Part shown: positions 1-8,253 of the stretch, in pieces
Layout of the letters: each line of letters begins with the position of its first letter
Position numbering within the stretch: position 1 is the first letter of the stretch
Assembly (NCBI GenBank): GCA_026393115.1
Contig: JAPLAU010000013.1
Coordinates: forward strand, 21,799-85,798
Origin: Actinomycetota bacterium
GTDB taxonomy: Bacteria; Actinomycetota; Actinomycetes; S36-B12; CAIYMF01
Reading direction: 5' to 3'
DNA length: 64,000 nt
Translations under genes and position numbers: made by a program
Notes under the pieces: model-generated
What the model saw: only the letters and a program-made list of their open reading frames with translations
Told to the model about the DNA's origin: nothing
Databases searched by the model: none

Positions 1-727
1 GCTCAACAACCGGCGGTGCTACGGGAGCGTCGATCATCACGTCGGCAGGGCGACCCGACACCAGCGGTTCGCCGTTGCCGGGTACCAGCACGATGCGATC
101 GGCATATTGCACCACGCGTTCGAGTCGGTGTTCGGCCAGAAGAACGGTGACACCTAGGTCGTGTACGAGTCGCTGGAGTGCCGCGAGCACTTCCTCGGCT
201 GCGCCAGGGTCAAGCGCAGAGGTCGGCTCATCAAGTACCAGTACCTTCGGGTGCGTGGTCAGCACTGCGCCAATCGCCACTCGCTGTCGTTGGCCTCCGG
301 ACAAGGACTGCAGCGCGCGATCGCGCAACTCGGTGAGGCCAAGCAGATCAAGGGTTTCCTCGACTCGTCGGCGCATCACATCCGGTGCCAACCCCAGGCT
401 TTCCATTCCGTAGGCCAATTCGTCTTCGACGATGTCGGTAACAAAGGCGCTCGACGGATCCTGCGGAACAACACCCACGACATCGGCGAGATCGCGTGGT
501 AGGTGATCACGGGTGTCGCGACCGTCGACGGTGACCCGGCCGGTCAGCGTTCCACCGGTGAAGTGCGGAACCAATCCGTTCACCGCGCGCAGTAGCGTTG
601 ACTTTCCACTTCCTGTGCGACCGACGACCAGAACCAACTCACCCTCGGGAACGTGCAGCGTGACGTTGCGCAATACGGGAACCGTCTCGCCGTCGTAGAC
701 AACACTGACGTTGTCGAACCGAATCAT
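1..727 (-). CDS. ecfA: ECF transporter ATP-binding protein (partial)
   Basis: ATPase subunit of an energy-coupling-factor vitamin/metal importer. It runs off the window edge, so only the first 242 residues are present. The Walker A motif GRTGSGKST lies near residues 35-43, the ABC signature LSGGQRQR near 140 and the Walker B motif VLVLDEP just after. The ATG at 727 overlaps the stop of the T-component gene by 4 nt (ATGA), which fixes the start and implies translational coupling. It is the third visible gene of the operon behind the cobalamin riboswitch. A substrate-binding S component may lie beyond the window; none is visible here. Confidence 0.9.
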   Translation of the reverse strand, partial: MIRFDNVSVVYDGETVPVLRNVTLHVPEGELVLVVGRTGSGKSTLLRAVNGLVPHFTGGTLTGRVTVDGRDTRDHLPRDLADVVGVVPQDPSSAFVTDIVEDELAYGMESLGLAPDVMRRRVEETLDLLGLTELRDRALQSLSGGQRQRVAIGAVLTTHPKVLVLDEPTSALDPGAAEEVLAALQRLVHDLGVTVLLAEHRLERVVQYADRIVLVPGNGEPLVSGRPADVMIDAPVAPPVVE

Positions 728-1926
728 GCGGCCACATCTCCTGTAGTTGAGGGCACACGTGCCGGTGGCGCTGAGGTCACGGCTCGGGGGCGCGGCAGTG
801 GTGGTGCCGCAATTGCTGGCAATGTTCCGATGAGCACGGCGACTGCGGGAAGTAAGGGAAGGTCGGGCCACGATGGCGGGACGATGCTCGGCACCATCCC
901 GGACCAGGCGGCGGCCGACGCCGCCCCAACCACGATCGCGGGAATGATGCCGCTCGCGCTGACAAGCCATTCCTGCCACCGCCATGGGTCAGGTCGGTAG
1001 CGGGTGCGGATCGATCGCGCGCCAGCGAGGCGCAACGATAGGGCGGCCGCGATGATGCCCACCACCGCTAACGGAACTCCTACGACAAGGGGAGATCCTT
1101 CCGCCACCACTCCGTAGGCGCCGATCGTGATCGCGACCAGCCCTCCCAGTAGCAGCAGCGCGGTTGAACGACGGCGTGCCACCGAGACGGGAGCGGTGCG
1201 TCCGTAGCCGCGCGAATCCATCGCGGCGGCCAGAGTAATGCTGCGATCAAGTGCGCCTTCGAACACTGGAAGTGCAGCCGACGCGACACCGCGCAGCCCC
1301 CTCGTCGCGCGTCCGCGTAGCCGTTGTGCCTCACGCACGCGTTGGATATCGCTGACCAGCATTGGTGCGAATGTCAGGGCAATCACCAAAGCCACGCCAA
1401 CTTCATAGAGAGCTGCTGGCACGCTCTTGAGCAACCTCGCGGGTGACGCCAGTGAGTTGGCGGCGCCGACGCAGATGAGTAGAACCGCAAGGCGAAGGCC
1501 GTCGTAGAAACCGGTCATCATCGACTCGAGCGTGATGTCTCCTCCGACGCGAACTCCCGCCATCCAATCCGGAAGTGGAAGTGAGGGAAGGCCCAGAAGC
1601 ATCGTGGTGCCCAGACGCGCTCCGAACAACACTTGAAACGCCATCCGAATGACGATGACCATGGCTCCGAGTCGAAGGAACGCGTCGAACGAACGGGCCC
1701 AGGGTGCATCGGGTCGACGAGCGTTCACGACGATCCAAACCACGCCGAGGATGAGCAGTAGCAGCAGGGGATTAGTCGTGCGAGTGGCGGCTACCGCCAT
1801 CCCGAGTGCCCACACCCACCAAGCGCCTGGATGCAACCACCGAGGCTGACTCATGGGCGCACGACGCCGCGAGGACGGGAGCACAGGTGTGCTCGTCGTC
1901 CCCGTTACCGGCGCCGTGTAGGTCAT
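724..1926 (-). CDS. ecfT: ECF transporter transmembrane T component (CbiQ-like)
   Basis: Membrane T component (400 aa) that couples the ATPases to the substrate-binding S component. Several hydrophobic helices are visible (residues about 30-75, 85-105, 160-215, 250-300). Two short polar stretches resemble the coupling motifs of the family: RVREAQRLRGRA near residue 215 and AAMDSRGYGRTAP near 250. It is longer than a typical CbiQ (about 250 aa) because of extra C-terminal hydrophobic segments and a Pro/Ala-rich tail. The ATG at 1926 gives a 4-nt overlap with the upstream gene; a longer reading from 2004 would run into that gene and is less likely. Substrate inferred from the riboswitch: cobalamin or a related corrinoid or cobalt. 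Confidence 0.9.
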   Translation of the reverse strand: MTYTAPVTGTTSTPVLPSSRRRAPMSQPRWLHPGAWWVWALGMAVAATRTTNPLLLLLILGVVWIVVNARRPDAPWARSFDAFLRLGAMVIVIRMAFQVLFGARLGTTMLLGLPSLPLPDWMAGVRVGGDITLESMMTGFYDGLRLAVLLICVGAANSLASPARLLKSVPAALYEVGVALVIALTFAPMLVSDIQRVREAQRLRGRATRGLRGVASAALPVFEGALDRSITLAAAMDSRGYGRTAPVSVARRRSTALLLLGGLVAITIGAYGVVAEGSPLVVGVPLAVVGIIAAALSLRLAGARSIRTRYRPDPWRWQEWLVSASGIIPAIVVGAASAAAWSGMVPSIVPPSWPDLPLLPAVAVLIGTLPAIAAPPLPRPRAVTSAPPARVPSTTGDVAA

Positions 1927-2618
1927 GCGCGGCGCCTGCGTGAAAGCACCACGGCGATCACGATGAGAACGATGATCGCGAGCCCGCCGATGATGGTGCC
2001 CCACGGTGTTGAACTGGCCGTCTGCGTTGATGCGGGGGCGACTGCTGCTAATGACGACGGAACTGGCACTGGGAACGTCGCTTCCGCCGTTGGGGGAGGC
2101 GACGTGAGCGAGATCTGATCGCCACAGCCGGTAGCCGGGTAACCATCAATCGCGCAGAGCAGCGTCTTGTCGAGACGTTCGGTCGCAACGGCTGCCAGAG
2201 TCTGCAGGCTGTTAGCGCTGGTCGGAACCACGGCACAGGCAACCGTCGGTGCGCTGGGGGTCGACCCCTCGGGCGCATCCTCCGCAGCACCGTCATCGAT
2301 GACGACAGCCACTCGCTTGCTTCCGGCGACCGCCGCGGTCGAGCCGCAGATGGTGGTGAAGTCCGGCCCGATGCGAGGAGCGCGCGCGTTTCCAGACTCC
2401 GGGGCGACGTCAAAACGCCACCCGTCTACTGCACCATCGGCTGGAACGTAGGTGTCAGGTGAGGTGGCGGCAAAAGTCCACGTGGAAGAACTGCCACTCC
2501 AGTAGGTCCAGTAGCGGTAGTAGGTATCTGCCTGGGCCGGGGCCGCGAGTAGGGCACCGCCCAGCATCGTCGCGAGGACGAGCAATGGAATCAGGATGAT
2601 GCGGCGGTACTGGGTCAC
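1923..2618 (-). CDS. SCO2322-like secreted, membrane-anchored protein
   Basis: First gene of the riboswitch-controlled operon (231 aa). It has an N-terminal signal peptide (cleavage near APAQA-DT), an extracellular region with the aromatic patch YYRYWTYWSG right after the signal, and paired cysteines. A Pro/Ser/Thr linker, a C-terminal helix (about residues 203-225) and an RRRR cytoplasmic tail follow. This architecture, next to CbiQ/CbiO genes, matches the actinobacterial SCO2322 family. The role is unknown; capture or presentation of the substrate to the ECF transporter is an inference. Start is GTG with GGAGG seven bases upstream. Its stop overlaps the T-component start by 4 nt. Confidence 0.75.
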   Translation of the reverse strand: MTQYRRIILIPLLVLATMLGGALLAAPAQADTYYRYWTYWSGSSSTWTFAATSPDTYVPADGAVDGWRFDVAPESGNARAPRIGPDFTTICGSTAAVAGSKRVAVVIDDGAAEDAPEGSTPSAPTVACAVVPTSANSLQTLAAVATERLDKTLLCAIDGYPATGCGDQISLTSPPPTAEATFPVPVPSSLAAVAPASTQTASSTPWGTIIGGLAIIVLIVIAVVLSRRRRA

Positions 2619-2671
2619 GCGAAACCTCCATGTGCGCCACGCGACGGCAAGCCACTAGCCCCTAGACGAAC

Positions 2672-2706
2672 AAACCCCCGAGCGCGATGTGCATGCGCTG
2701 CGGGGG
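2672..2706 (-). terminator. Intrinsic terminator in the riboswitch leader
   Basis: Minus-strand stem CCCCCG(C)AGCGC paired with GCGCTCGGGGG (11 bp with one bulged C), followed by TTTGTTCG. It lies between the cobalamin aptamer and the first ORF of the operon, so it could end transcription early when ligand is bound. Confidence 0.6.
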
Positions 2707-2745
2707 GCGGACGTCACGGGGGTGCCGTGACTTGTGCTCCGCCCC
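2704..2745 (-). promoter_or_regulatory. Antiterminator-like hairpin of the riboswitch expression platform
   Basis: The minus-strand RNA forms an outer stem GGGGCGGA/TCCGCCCC enclosing an inner perfect stem GTCACGG/CCGTGAC with a CACCC loop. Its 3' arm shares three bases (2704-2706) with the 5' arm of the next hairpin, a terminator. The two structures therefore cannot both form completely, as expected of a switching platform. Which one is favoured by ligand is inference. Confidence 0.5.
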
Positions 2746-2777
2746 GTAGACCTCGACGGTGTAGGGGAGCTAAAAAT

Positions 2778-2878
2778 GGTTCCGCCAGGTGCTCCGGCTC
2801 GTTGGCTGCCACGGGCAGTCAACCTACGGTTGCGGGTCAGCGCCGGACTTAGACCGGCTTCCCCTGGATCTCGGAACC
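2778..2878 (-). promoter_or_regulatory. Cobalamin riboswitch aptamer
   Basis: On the minus strand the RNA contains the conserved corrinoid-binding core GCTGACCCGCAACCGTA, preceded by a GGGAAGCCGGT...AGTCCGGC arm. It is followed by a B12-box-like GCCGGAGCACCTGGC. The ends GGTTCC and GGAACC pair as the closing P1 helix (2873-2878 with 2778-2783). It sits 160 nt upstream of the SCO2322-like/ecfT/ecfA operon in the right orientation. Known behaviour of the class: corrinoid binding represses the downstream genes. The core motif is directly visible; ligand subtype is not assigned. Confidence 0.92.
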
Positions 2879-3036
2879 TTTGTTCAATTGTGTGTCTTCA
2901 TGGTGCGACTCCAGTCAATCACTTTCGGTGCTGCGGGTCCAGTGCCGGCTTGGTCACAGCGTTGCCGTGGGGTGCCGCAGGTCGAGAGGTCGGCGTCCGC
3001 GTGCGGGGTTGCAGCGCGCGGACGAACAAGTGCACG

Positions 3037-3537
3037 TCAGCAGGTTCGACCACCGTAGGCCGCGTACGTGGTGGCTCCCGGCGCTTTGTAGGTGATATCG
3101 AATTGCCATGCGGTGTGTGCGAGCCCATCTAGACTTTTGACATGTGCCGTGGGGTAGCCGCTATCCGTGGTGAACATGGTCGCTGCAGCCCATCCGGGTA
3201 CGTGATGGCCATTCCACTTCAGAGGCGCAACGGTGCTGTTTGTATATCTGACGAAGAAATCTCCGCCGGTAGTATCGGTGGTGTCATTCCAGCGGAGTTC
3301 GTTTTCAGCATGCGCGCCTGTACTGGCCGGATAAAGGCAACTGATACTGGAAATATTGATTGCCCCGGATCTGGCGCCGGTGGATTTGATTCCGACTAGC
3401 ACGGCGCCCGCGATGAGTATCAGGGCGAGGGCACCGATGATGCTCAGGCGGCGGGTTCGCCGCTTGGAGCGGGTTGAGGGGGTTGCGTCAGAAGGCGCCT
3501 CGGGTGCGATGCCCTCGTCAGCGGGTGTGGGATTCAT
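3037..3537 (-). CDS. Hypothetical membrane-anchored secreted protein
   Basis: 166-aa protein of no recognised family. It has a charged, Pro/Ser/Thr-rich cytoplasmic N-terminus ending in RSKRRTRR and one transmembrane helix (about residues 33-52). An extracellular domain with two cysteines (one near SSISCLYP, one at the very C-terminus) and many Tyr/Trp/Asn residues follows. The ATG at 3537 is preferred over the upstream in-frame ATG at 3564 because GAGGAG lies eight bases before it. It ends 159 nt upstream of the cobalamin aptamer, so it is a separate transcription unit. Low similarity to anything I know; real coding is supported by start signal, composition and topology. Confidence 0.6.
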   Translation of the reverse strand: MNPTPADEGIAPEAPSDATPSTRSKRRTRRLSIIGALALILIAGAVLVGIKSTGARSGAINISSISCLYPASTGAHAENELRWNDTTDTTGGDFFVRYTNSTVAPLKWNGHHVPGWAAATMFTTDSGYPTAHVKSLDGLAHTAWQFDITYKAPGATTYAAYGGRTC

Positions 3538-3714
3538 CGGATGCTCCTCGGGGTGAATGCTCAACTCAGTACGGGGATGTTACTGCAGACAGGCGACTGC
3601 CGAGACAGGTGCGTGAACCGGGGCGCTTACACCTGTGTGGGAAGTTCTGGTGACATCAGACAGTGATCGGACCAGCCATGGGACTCCCAACAGCAAGCGC
3701 GTAACATCAGCGTT

Positions 3715-3918
3715 GTGTCTTGGACCTGGCAATACAACAGTGCAGCGGAATGCACCGCTGACCCTTCCCCGACCTTCCCGACTCAGGCTGACGCCGAATC
3801 GTGGATCGGTGAGACGTGGCGTGAACTGCTTGACCACGGTGTCGATTCCGTGACACTTCTGGAAGGCGATCGGGTCGTGTACGCGGGGATGAACCTGCAC
3901 CCCGCCGATCCGAACTAG
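3715..3918 (+). CDS. Small conserved actinobacterial protein
   Basis: 67-aa acidic protein starting MSWTWQY from a GTG. It carries a central segment around ESWIGETWRELLDHGVDSV and ends in a VVYAGMNLHP-type tail. I recognise this as a small protein found widely in actinobacteria with the same MSWTW start, but it has no known function. It ends convergently with the aldo/keto reductase gene: the two stop codons overlap (3915-3918). Confidence 0.65.
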   Translation: MSWTWQYNSAAECTADPSPTFPTQADAESWIGETWRELLDHGVDSVTLLEGDRVVYAGMNLHPADPN

Positions 3919-4913
3919 GGACGCGTGGGCGGCGACTTCGTCTCAACGGGATCGGTAATCACAACATTGCCTAGTGCCTGATCGATGAGTGTCAACGTCT
4001 CGGCGTCAAGCGTCACACCGGCGGCCCGCACATTGTCGATAACCTGCTCGGGTTTAGTTGCGCCAATAATCGCCGCGGAAATGCCCGGCTTCGACAGCAC
4101 CCATGCCAAGGCAAGTTGCGCCATCGACATACCGAGGTCACTGGCAATGGGCTGCAACTTTTGTACGGCCTTCAGCACCTCATCGGCCAACAGGCGCGTC
4201 ATGAATCGGTCACCGTCTTCGGTGGTGGCGCGGCTGCCTTCGGGGTGCGTCGCCCCCGGAAGGTACTTGCCGGTCAGAACTCCCTGAGCAAGCGGCGACC
4301 AGACGATCTGTCCGAGACCAAGTTCAATACTCGTCGGCACGACCTCGGCCTCAATCACTCGCCAGAGCATGGAGTACTGCGGCTGACTCGACACCAAGCG
4401 GTCGAATCCCATCTGCTCGGCCAACTCAACGGCGGCCCGGATTTCCTCCGCACGCCATTCGGACACTCCGACGTAAAGAACCTTGCCCTGGCGAACGAGG
4501 TCGTCGAATGCGCGCAACGTTTCTTCCAGGGGAGTGGCATAGTCGTACCGGTGCGCTTGGTAGAGATCGACGTAGTCGGTTTGAAGGCGGCGCAGTGATC
4601 CGTTGATGCTCTCCATGATGTGTTTGCGCGAAAGTCCTCGGTCGTTGACGCCAGGACCGGTCGGCCAGTACACCTTGGTCAGGATTTCCAGTCCCTCGCG
4701 GCGCTGGCCCTTGAGCGCGCGGCCGAGTACTTCTTCGGCGCGAGTTCCGGCATAGACATCAGCAGTATCGAAGGTGGTGATACCGGCATCGAGTGAGGCA
4801 TTGACGCATGCGCGTGCGGCATCTTCTTCGACCTGTGAACCGTGAGTGATCCAGTTGCCGTAGATGAGTTCGCTGACGAGGAGGCCGCTGCGGCCAAGGT
4901 GTCGATGTTCCAT
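3915..4913 (-). CDS. Aldo/keto reductase (Kv-beta-like)
   Basis: Cytosolic NADPH-dependent oxidoreductase of the AKR superfamily, 332 aa, the usual length. The catalytic tetrad is visible: Asp in FDTADVYAG, Tyr in the same segment, Lys in ILTKVYWPT and His in LYQAHRYD. C-terminal segments QPQYSMLWR, WSPLAQGVLTGKY and IIGATKPEQ match the potassium-channel beta-subunit-like subgroup. Substrate unknown. The ATG at 4913 (MEHRHLGRSGL) is the family-typical start; the open frame extends further upstream without support. Monocistronic by appearance. Confidence 0.92.
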   Translation of the reverse strand: MEHRHLGRSGLLVSELIYGNWITHGSQVEEDAARACVNASLDAGITTFDTADVYAGTRAEEVLGRALKGQRREGLEILTKVYWPTGPGVNDRGLSRKHIMESINGSLRRLQTDYVDLYQAHRYDYATPLEETLRAFDDLVRQGKVLYVGVSEWRAEEIRAAVELAEQMGFDRLVSSQPQYSMLWRVIEAEVVPTSIELGLGQIVWSPLAQGVLTGKYLPGATHPEGSRATTEDGDRFMTRLLADEVLKAVQKLQPIASDLGMSMAQLALAWVLSKPGISAAIIGATKPEQVIDNVRAAGVTLDAETLTLIDQALGNVVITDPVETKSPPTRP

Positions 4914-4992
4914 GCGTTGAGCGTAGTGCTCGCTTGCTCGTGCCGCATGTGAGGAGGGTGAACTGCCGGCACGTGTGCGGGCGCGTAGAAAC

Positions 4993-5029
4993 AAACTACG
5001 AAACTGAACTACGAACCGAACTACGAACC
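4993..5029. repeat. 12-nt tandem repeat across a stop codon
   Basis: Unit GAACTACGAACC (plus strand) occurs perfectly at 5006-5017 and 5018-5029, with a degenerate copy at about 4993-5004. Read on the minus strand the unit is GGTTCGTAGTTC and contains the TAG stop of the DUF3043-type gene. Each further copy repeats that TAG motif downstream of the gene. Confidence 0.7.
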
Positions 5030-5656
5030 TTTGGGCGCCTTGGGTTCTTTGGGTACTTTGGGCGCCTTGGGTTCGACGGGGCGACCTCCCGATCGGAATT
5101 TGGGCGGCGGAACGCGCAGTCGACGCAAGGTCAGTGAACGCATGACTCCGTAGAGGTAGTCACCAGCCTTGAGCGAGGTGTCGGGCAGTTCATCCTTGGC
5201 CTTCTTGCGAAGTTGGATGATGATCCAAATGACGTCGAGTACGACGAGGGCGAGCATCACCACCCACACGTAATACGTGATCTTGATGATCAACTCGTTG
5301 CGTAGAAACCCCGAAAGCAGCACGAGGATGGCAACGGGGATGAAGATCTCTCCGACTGAGCGACGGCCATCGACCGAATTGCGGATCATTGATCGTGCTG
5401 CACCTGAGTCGCGCGCAGGCAGGCGGCGCTCGTCGCCGGCCATGAGCGCGGCGCGGTCGGCTGCGCGGGCATCACGATCGCGGTCGCGCATCGCCTTCTT
5501 GGCTTCCTTGGGATCGGACGGCACCTTGATCGACGCTTTGCGGGCGGCTTCGGCCTCTTTCCTCGTAGGAGTGGGCCGACCTTTGCCATCGGGTTTGACC
5601 ACAGCGGCAGGCTCGATGACCTGCTCTGCTGAGTCTTTGCCCTTGCGTCCGAACAT
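5021..5656 (-). CDS. DUF3043-family membrane protein
   Basis: 211-aa protein. The charged N-terminal half (KGRPTPTRKEAEAARKAS, then runs of Asp/Arg) precedes an ERRLPARDSG segment. A hydrophobic hairpin of two helices follows (about residues 108-128 and 132-155) and then a basic, Pro/Lys-rich tail (KAPKVPKEPKAPKGS). This layout is the actinobacterial DUF3043 family, which includes an M. tuberculosis protein (Rv2197c, from memory) in the equivalent neighbourhood. Function unknown. Start at ATG 5656 (MFGRKGK) because the conserved sequence begins there. The C-terminal repeats grade into the DNA tandem repeat at the stop codon. Confidence 0.85.
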   Translation of the reverse strand: MFGRKGKDSAEQVIEPAAVVKPDGKGRPTPTRKEAEAARKASIKVPSDPKEAKKAMRDRDRDARAADRAALMAGDERRLPARDSGAARSMIRNSVDGRRSVGEIFIPVAILVLLSGFLRNELIIKITYYVWVVMLALVVLDVIWIIIQLRKKAKDELPDTSLKAGDYLYGVMRSLTLRRLRVPPPKFRSGGRPVEPKAPKVPKEPKAPKGS

Positions 5657-5797
5657 GAGCCACAGCCTAGGGGATCGGTGCTGGGTCTCCCTCGGCGCGC
5701 CTTGACCGCGTAAGGTGACTGTCGGACCACCTCGCAAGATTGCGGCGTGGTCACGGTTGGCCGCATCCGGCGGCGCCGCTGCGAAAGGGGACAGTCC

Positions 5798-6541
5798 ATG
5801 GGTGTGTGGGACCGCATCAAGATCATCTTCGGCGCCAAGACGAATGCCATGCTCGACAAGGCTGAAGACCCGCGGCAGACCCTCGACTATTCGTACGAGA
5901 AGCAACTTGAATTGCTACAGAAGGTTCGCCGCGGAGTGGCTGACGTTGCCACCTCACGCAAGCGCCTCGAATTGCAGATTCAGTCACTCGACGGACAGGC
6001 CAACAAGCTCGAGTCGCAGGCGAAGGCGGCGCTCGCAGGTGGTCGCGAAGACCTCGCCCGCGAAGCGCTCATGCGCCGCAGCGGCATTCAGGTACAGATT
6101 GCTGACCTTCAGGTTCAGCTCGCCGACCTTCAGTCGCAAGAGGAAAAACTTACTGCCGCAAGCCAGGCGCTGCAGGCCAAGGTCGAGGCCTTCCGCACTC
6201 AGAAGGAAACGATCAAGGCCACTTACAGTGCTGCCGAGGCGCAGACGCGTATCAACGAAGCGTTCACTGGAATCTCCTCGGAATTGGGCAATGTCGGCGA
6301 AGCGATTCAGCGTGCTCAGGACAAGACGCAGTCAATGCAGGCGCGAGCAACGGCCCTCGATGAGCTGATGGCATCAGGCGCGCTTGATGACCCCACGGGA
6401 ACGTCTAAGGACAGCATCACCATTGAACTTGAGCGCATGGCCAGTACCAATCAGGTCGAAGATGACCTTGCCAAGCTCAAGGGTGAAATTGCTGCCAGTG
6501 CTGCACCGGCGGCGATCGAGGACAAGCCCGCGGGCGAGTAA
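5798..6541 (+). CDS. pspA: PspA/IM30-family membrane-stress protein
   Basis: Phage-shock-protein-A homologue, 247 aa. It starts MGVWDRIKIIFGAKTNAML (amphipathic membrane-binding helix) and continues into the PspA DPRQTLDYSYEKQLELL segment. A long coiled coil (about residues 30-185) rich in Gln/Ala/Leu follows. Proteins of this family form ESCRT-III-like scaffolds on the inner membrane during envelope stress. The ATG at 5798 is preceded by AAGGGGA. No PspB/PspC or PspF gene is adjacent. The S4-domain gene follows after 15 nt and is probably co-transcribed. Confidence 0.93.
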   Translation: MGVWDRIKIIFGAKTNAMLDKAEDPRQTLDYSYEKQLELLQKVRRGVADVATSRKRLELQIQSLDGQANKLESQAKAALAGGREDLAREALMRRSGIQVQIADLQVQLADLQSQEEKLTAASQALQAKVEAFRTQKETIKATYSAAEAQTRINEAFTGISSELGNVGEAIQRAQDKTQSMQARATALDELMASGALDDPTGTSKDSITIELERMASTNQVEDDLAKLKGEIAASAAPAAIEDKPAGE

Positions 6542-6556
6542 CGCGTTCGAGTACTG

Positions 6557-6946
6557 ATGACAGCGCCTGCTCTCGTCGAATCCGCGCGAGTGGATGCGTG
6601 GGCATGGGCGGTGCGCCTGTTCCCAACACGATCTGCCGCAACGGCGGCCTGCCGCGCCGGTCACCTCAAGGTGAACGGAGTCAGTGTCAAGCCCGCACAC
6701 CTCGTGCGTACTGGCGATAGCGTGCGCGCGTTCACACGTGGTGGCGAGCGAATCGTGGTGGTTACGGGTCTCATCACCAAACGCACCAGCGCAGCGCTCG
6801 CCGTGCTGCAGTATGACGATCGCACGCCACCACCTCCACCACGCGAAGAACGAGAGCAGACGGTAGTTCGCGAGCGAGGGTCGGGCCGGCCCACCAAGCG
6901 CGAACGACGTGAAACGGATCGACTGCGCGGTCGCGACGGCGCGTGA
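6557..6946 (+). CDS. S4-domain RNA-binding protein (Hsp15-like)
   Basis: 129 aa. The N-terminal S4 RNA-binding fold (about residues 11-60) is shown by RVDAWAWAVRLFPTRSAA, CRAGHLKVNG and KPAHLVRTGDSV. A Pro run (TPPPPPREER) and a highly basic Arg-rich tail follow, typical of the HslR/Hsp15 type that binds ribosomal RNA or stalled 50S subunits. Lies 15 nt after pspA. Its 3' end, including the stop codon, is duplicated 53 nt downstream. Confidence 0.85.
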   Translation: MTAPALVESARVDAWAWAVRLFPTRSAATAACRAGHLKVNGVSVKPAHLVRTGDSVRAFTRGGERIVVVTGLITKRTSAALAVLQYDDRTPPPPPREEREQTVVRERGSGRPTKRERRETDRLRGRDGA

Positions 6947-7003
6947 ATGAGGTGCACGCGCGTGATGGGCGTGCACAGAACGTGCAGTACGGCGCGTGAA
7001 TGA
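6936..7003. repeat. Direct repeat carrying a stop codon
   Basis: The 15-mer ACGGCGCGTGAATGA occurs at 6936-6950, where it contains the last codons and TGA stop of the S4-domain gene. It occurs again, identical, at 6989-7003 in the spacer before nadA. The region between is also rich in GTGCACG/CGTGCA words. Confidence 0.7.
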
Positions 7004-7022
7004 CGCGGCTTGTGAGGACGCG

Positions 7023-8222
7023 TCAGTCGTGTGACGCCGGCGCAGCGGGGGTTCCGGGCAGCGCCAACATGCGTTCAAGTGCCACGCGCGCCCAGTGAGC
7101 CGTGTCGGAGTCGACGGTGATGCGGTTGACGACCTGTCCCTCGACCAAGTGCTCTAGTGCCCACACCAAGTGGGGAAGGTCGATGCGGTTCATCGTGGAG
7201 CAATAACACACCGCACGGTCAAGGAATGCCACCTGCTTGTCAGGGTGCGCGAGAGCGAGTCGACGAACGAGGTTGAGTTCGGTGCCCAGTGCCCAACTCG
7301 TGCCGGGGTCGGCTGCGTCGACGGCGGCAATGATCTGCTCGGTCGAACCAACGCGATCAGCGGCTGTCACTACTTCGTGCTGACATTCGGGGTGCACCAT
7401 CACCGTGACGCCGGGAATACGTTCGCGTACTTCGGTGACGGAATCGACAGTGAAGCGGCCGTGCACGGAGCAGTGACCTCTCCACAAAATGACTCGCGCG
7501 TTGCGCAACTGTTCGTCAGTGAGGCCACCACCAGGCTTGTGCGGGTCGTAGAGAACGCAGTCATCAAGGTTGAGGCCAAGATCGAATACTGCGGTATTGC
7601 GGCCGAGATGCTGATCGGGAAGGAACAGAATCTTCTCGCCCTGTTCGAACCCCCATTCCATGGCGCGTTTGGCATTGCTTGACGTGCACACGGTGCCACC
7701 GTGTGCACCGGTGAATGCCTTGATCGCCGCGGTTGAATTCATGTAGGTGATGGGAACGGTGACATCAGCAACGCCGGCCGCTTCAAGTCGCCGCCAGCAG
7801 TCGTCGACCTGACCCGCCGCTGCCATGTCGGCCATCGAGCAGCCGGCGGCCATATCGGGCAGCACCACGTGCTGGGTATCGGAGGTGAGGATATCGGCGC
7901 TTTCGGCCATGAAGTGCACTCCGCAGAAGACGATGTAGTCGGCCTCGGGATGGGCCGCTGCCTGCTGCGCCAACTTGAAGGAGTCGCCCGTCACGTCAGC
8001 AAACGCGATGACTTCATCACGCTGGTAGTGGTGACCGAGGATGAAGACGCGATCACCGAGTGCGGCCTTCGCTGTGGCAGCACGAGCAACAAGGTCTGCG
8101 TCACTGGGTGGCGGTAGGTCACCGGGACATGACACGCCGCGTTCGCTCGCGGTGTCGGAATCGCGGCCTAGGAGCAGCAGTGCGAGCGGGGTAGGTGCGG
8201 GCTCGGTAAACGCCTCAGACAT
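7023..8222 (-). CDS. nadA: Quinolinate synthase NadA
   Basis: [4Fe-4S] enzyme that condenses iminoaspartate with dihydroxyacetone phosphate to quinolinate in NAD synthesis. 399 aa. Three pseudo-repeated domains; motifs are GHHYQRDEV, FCGVHFMAES, MAAGCSMADM (cluster Cys), VLYDPHKPGGG, VMVHPECQHEV (cluster Cys), ELNLVRRLA and CYCSTMN (cluster Cys). The first 40 residues are a less conserved extension. No nadB or nadC is adjacent, so the iminoaspartate source must be encoded elsewhere. Divergent from the glycerate kinase gene. Confidence 0.95.
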   Translation of the reverse strand: MSEAFTEPAPTPLALLLLGRDSDTASERGVSCPGDLPPPSDADLVARAATAKAALGDRVFILGHHYQRDEVIAFADVTGDSFKLAQQAAAHPEADYIVFCGVHFMAESADILTSDTQHVVLPDMAAGCSMADMAAAGQVDDCWRRLEAAGVADVTVPITYMNSTAAIKAFTGAHGGTVCTSSNAKRAMEWGFEQGEKILFLPDQHLGRNTAVFDLGLNLDDCVLYDPHKPGGGLTDEQLRNARVILWRGHCSVHGRFTVDSVTEVRERIPGVTVMVHPECQHEVVTAADRVGSTEQIIAAVDAADPGTSWALGTELNLVRRLALAHPDKQVAFLDRAVCYCSTMNRIDLPHLVWALEHLVEGQVVNRITVDSDTAHWARVALERMLALPGTPAAPASHD

Positions 8223-8253
8223 AGGGCTCAGTGTGTCACGCTACGGTTGCGTC

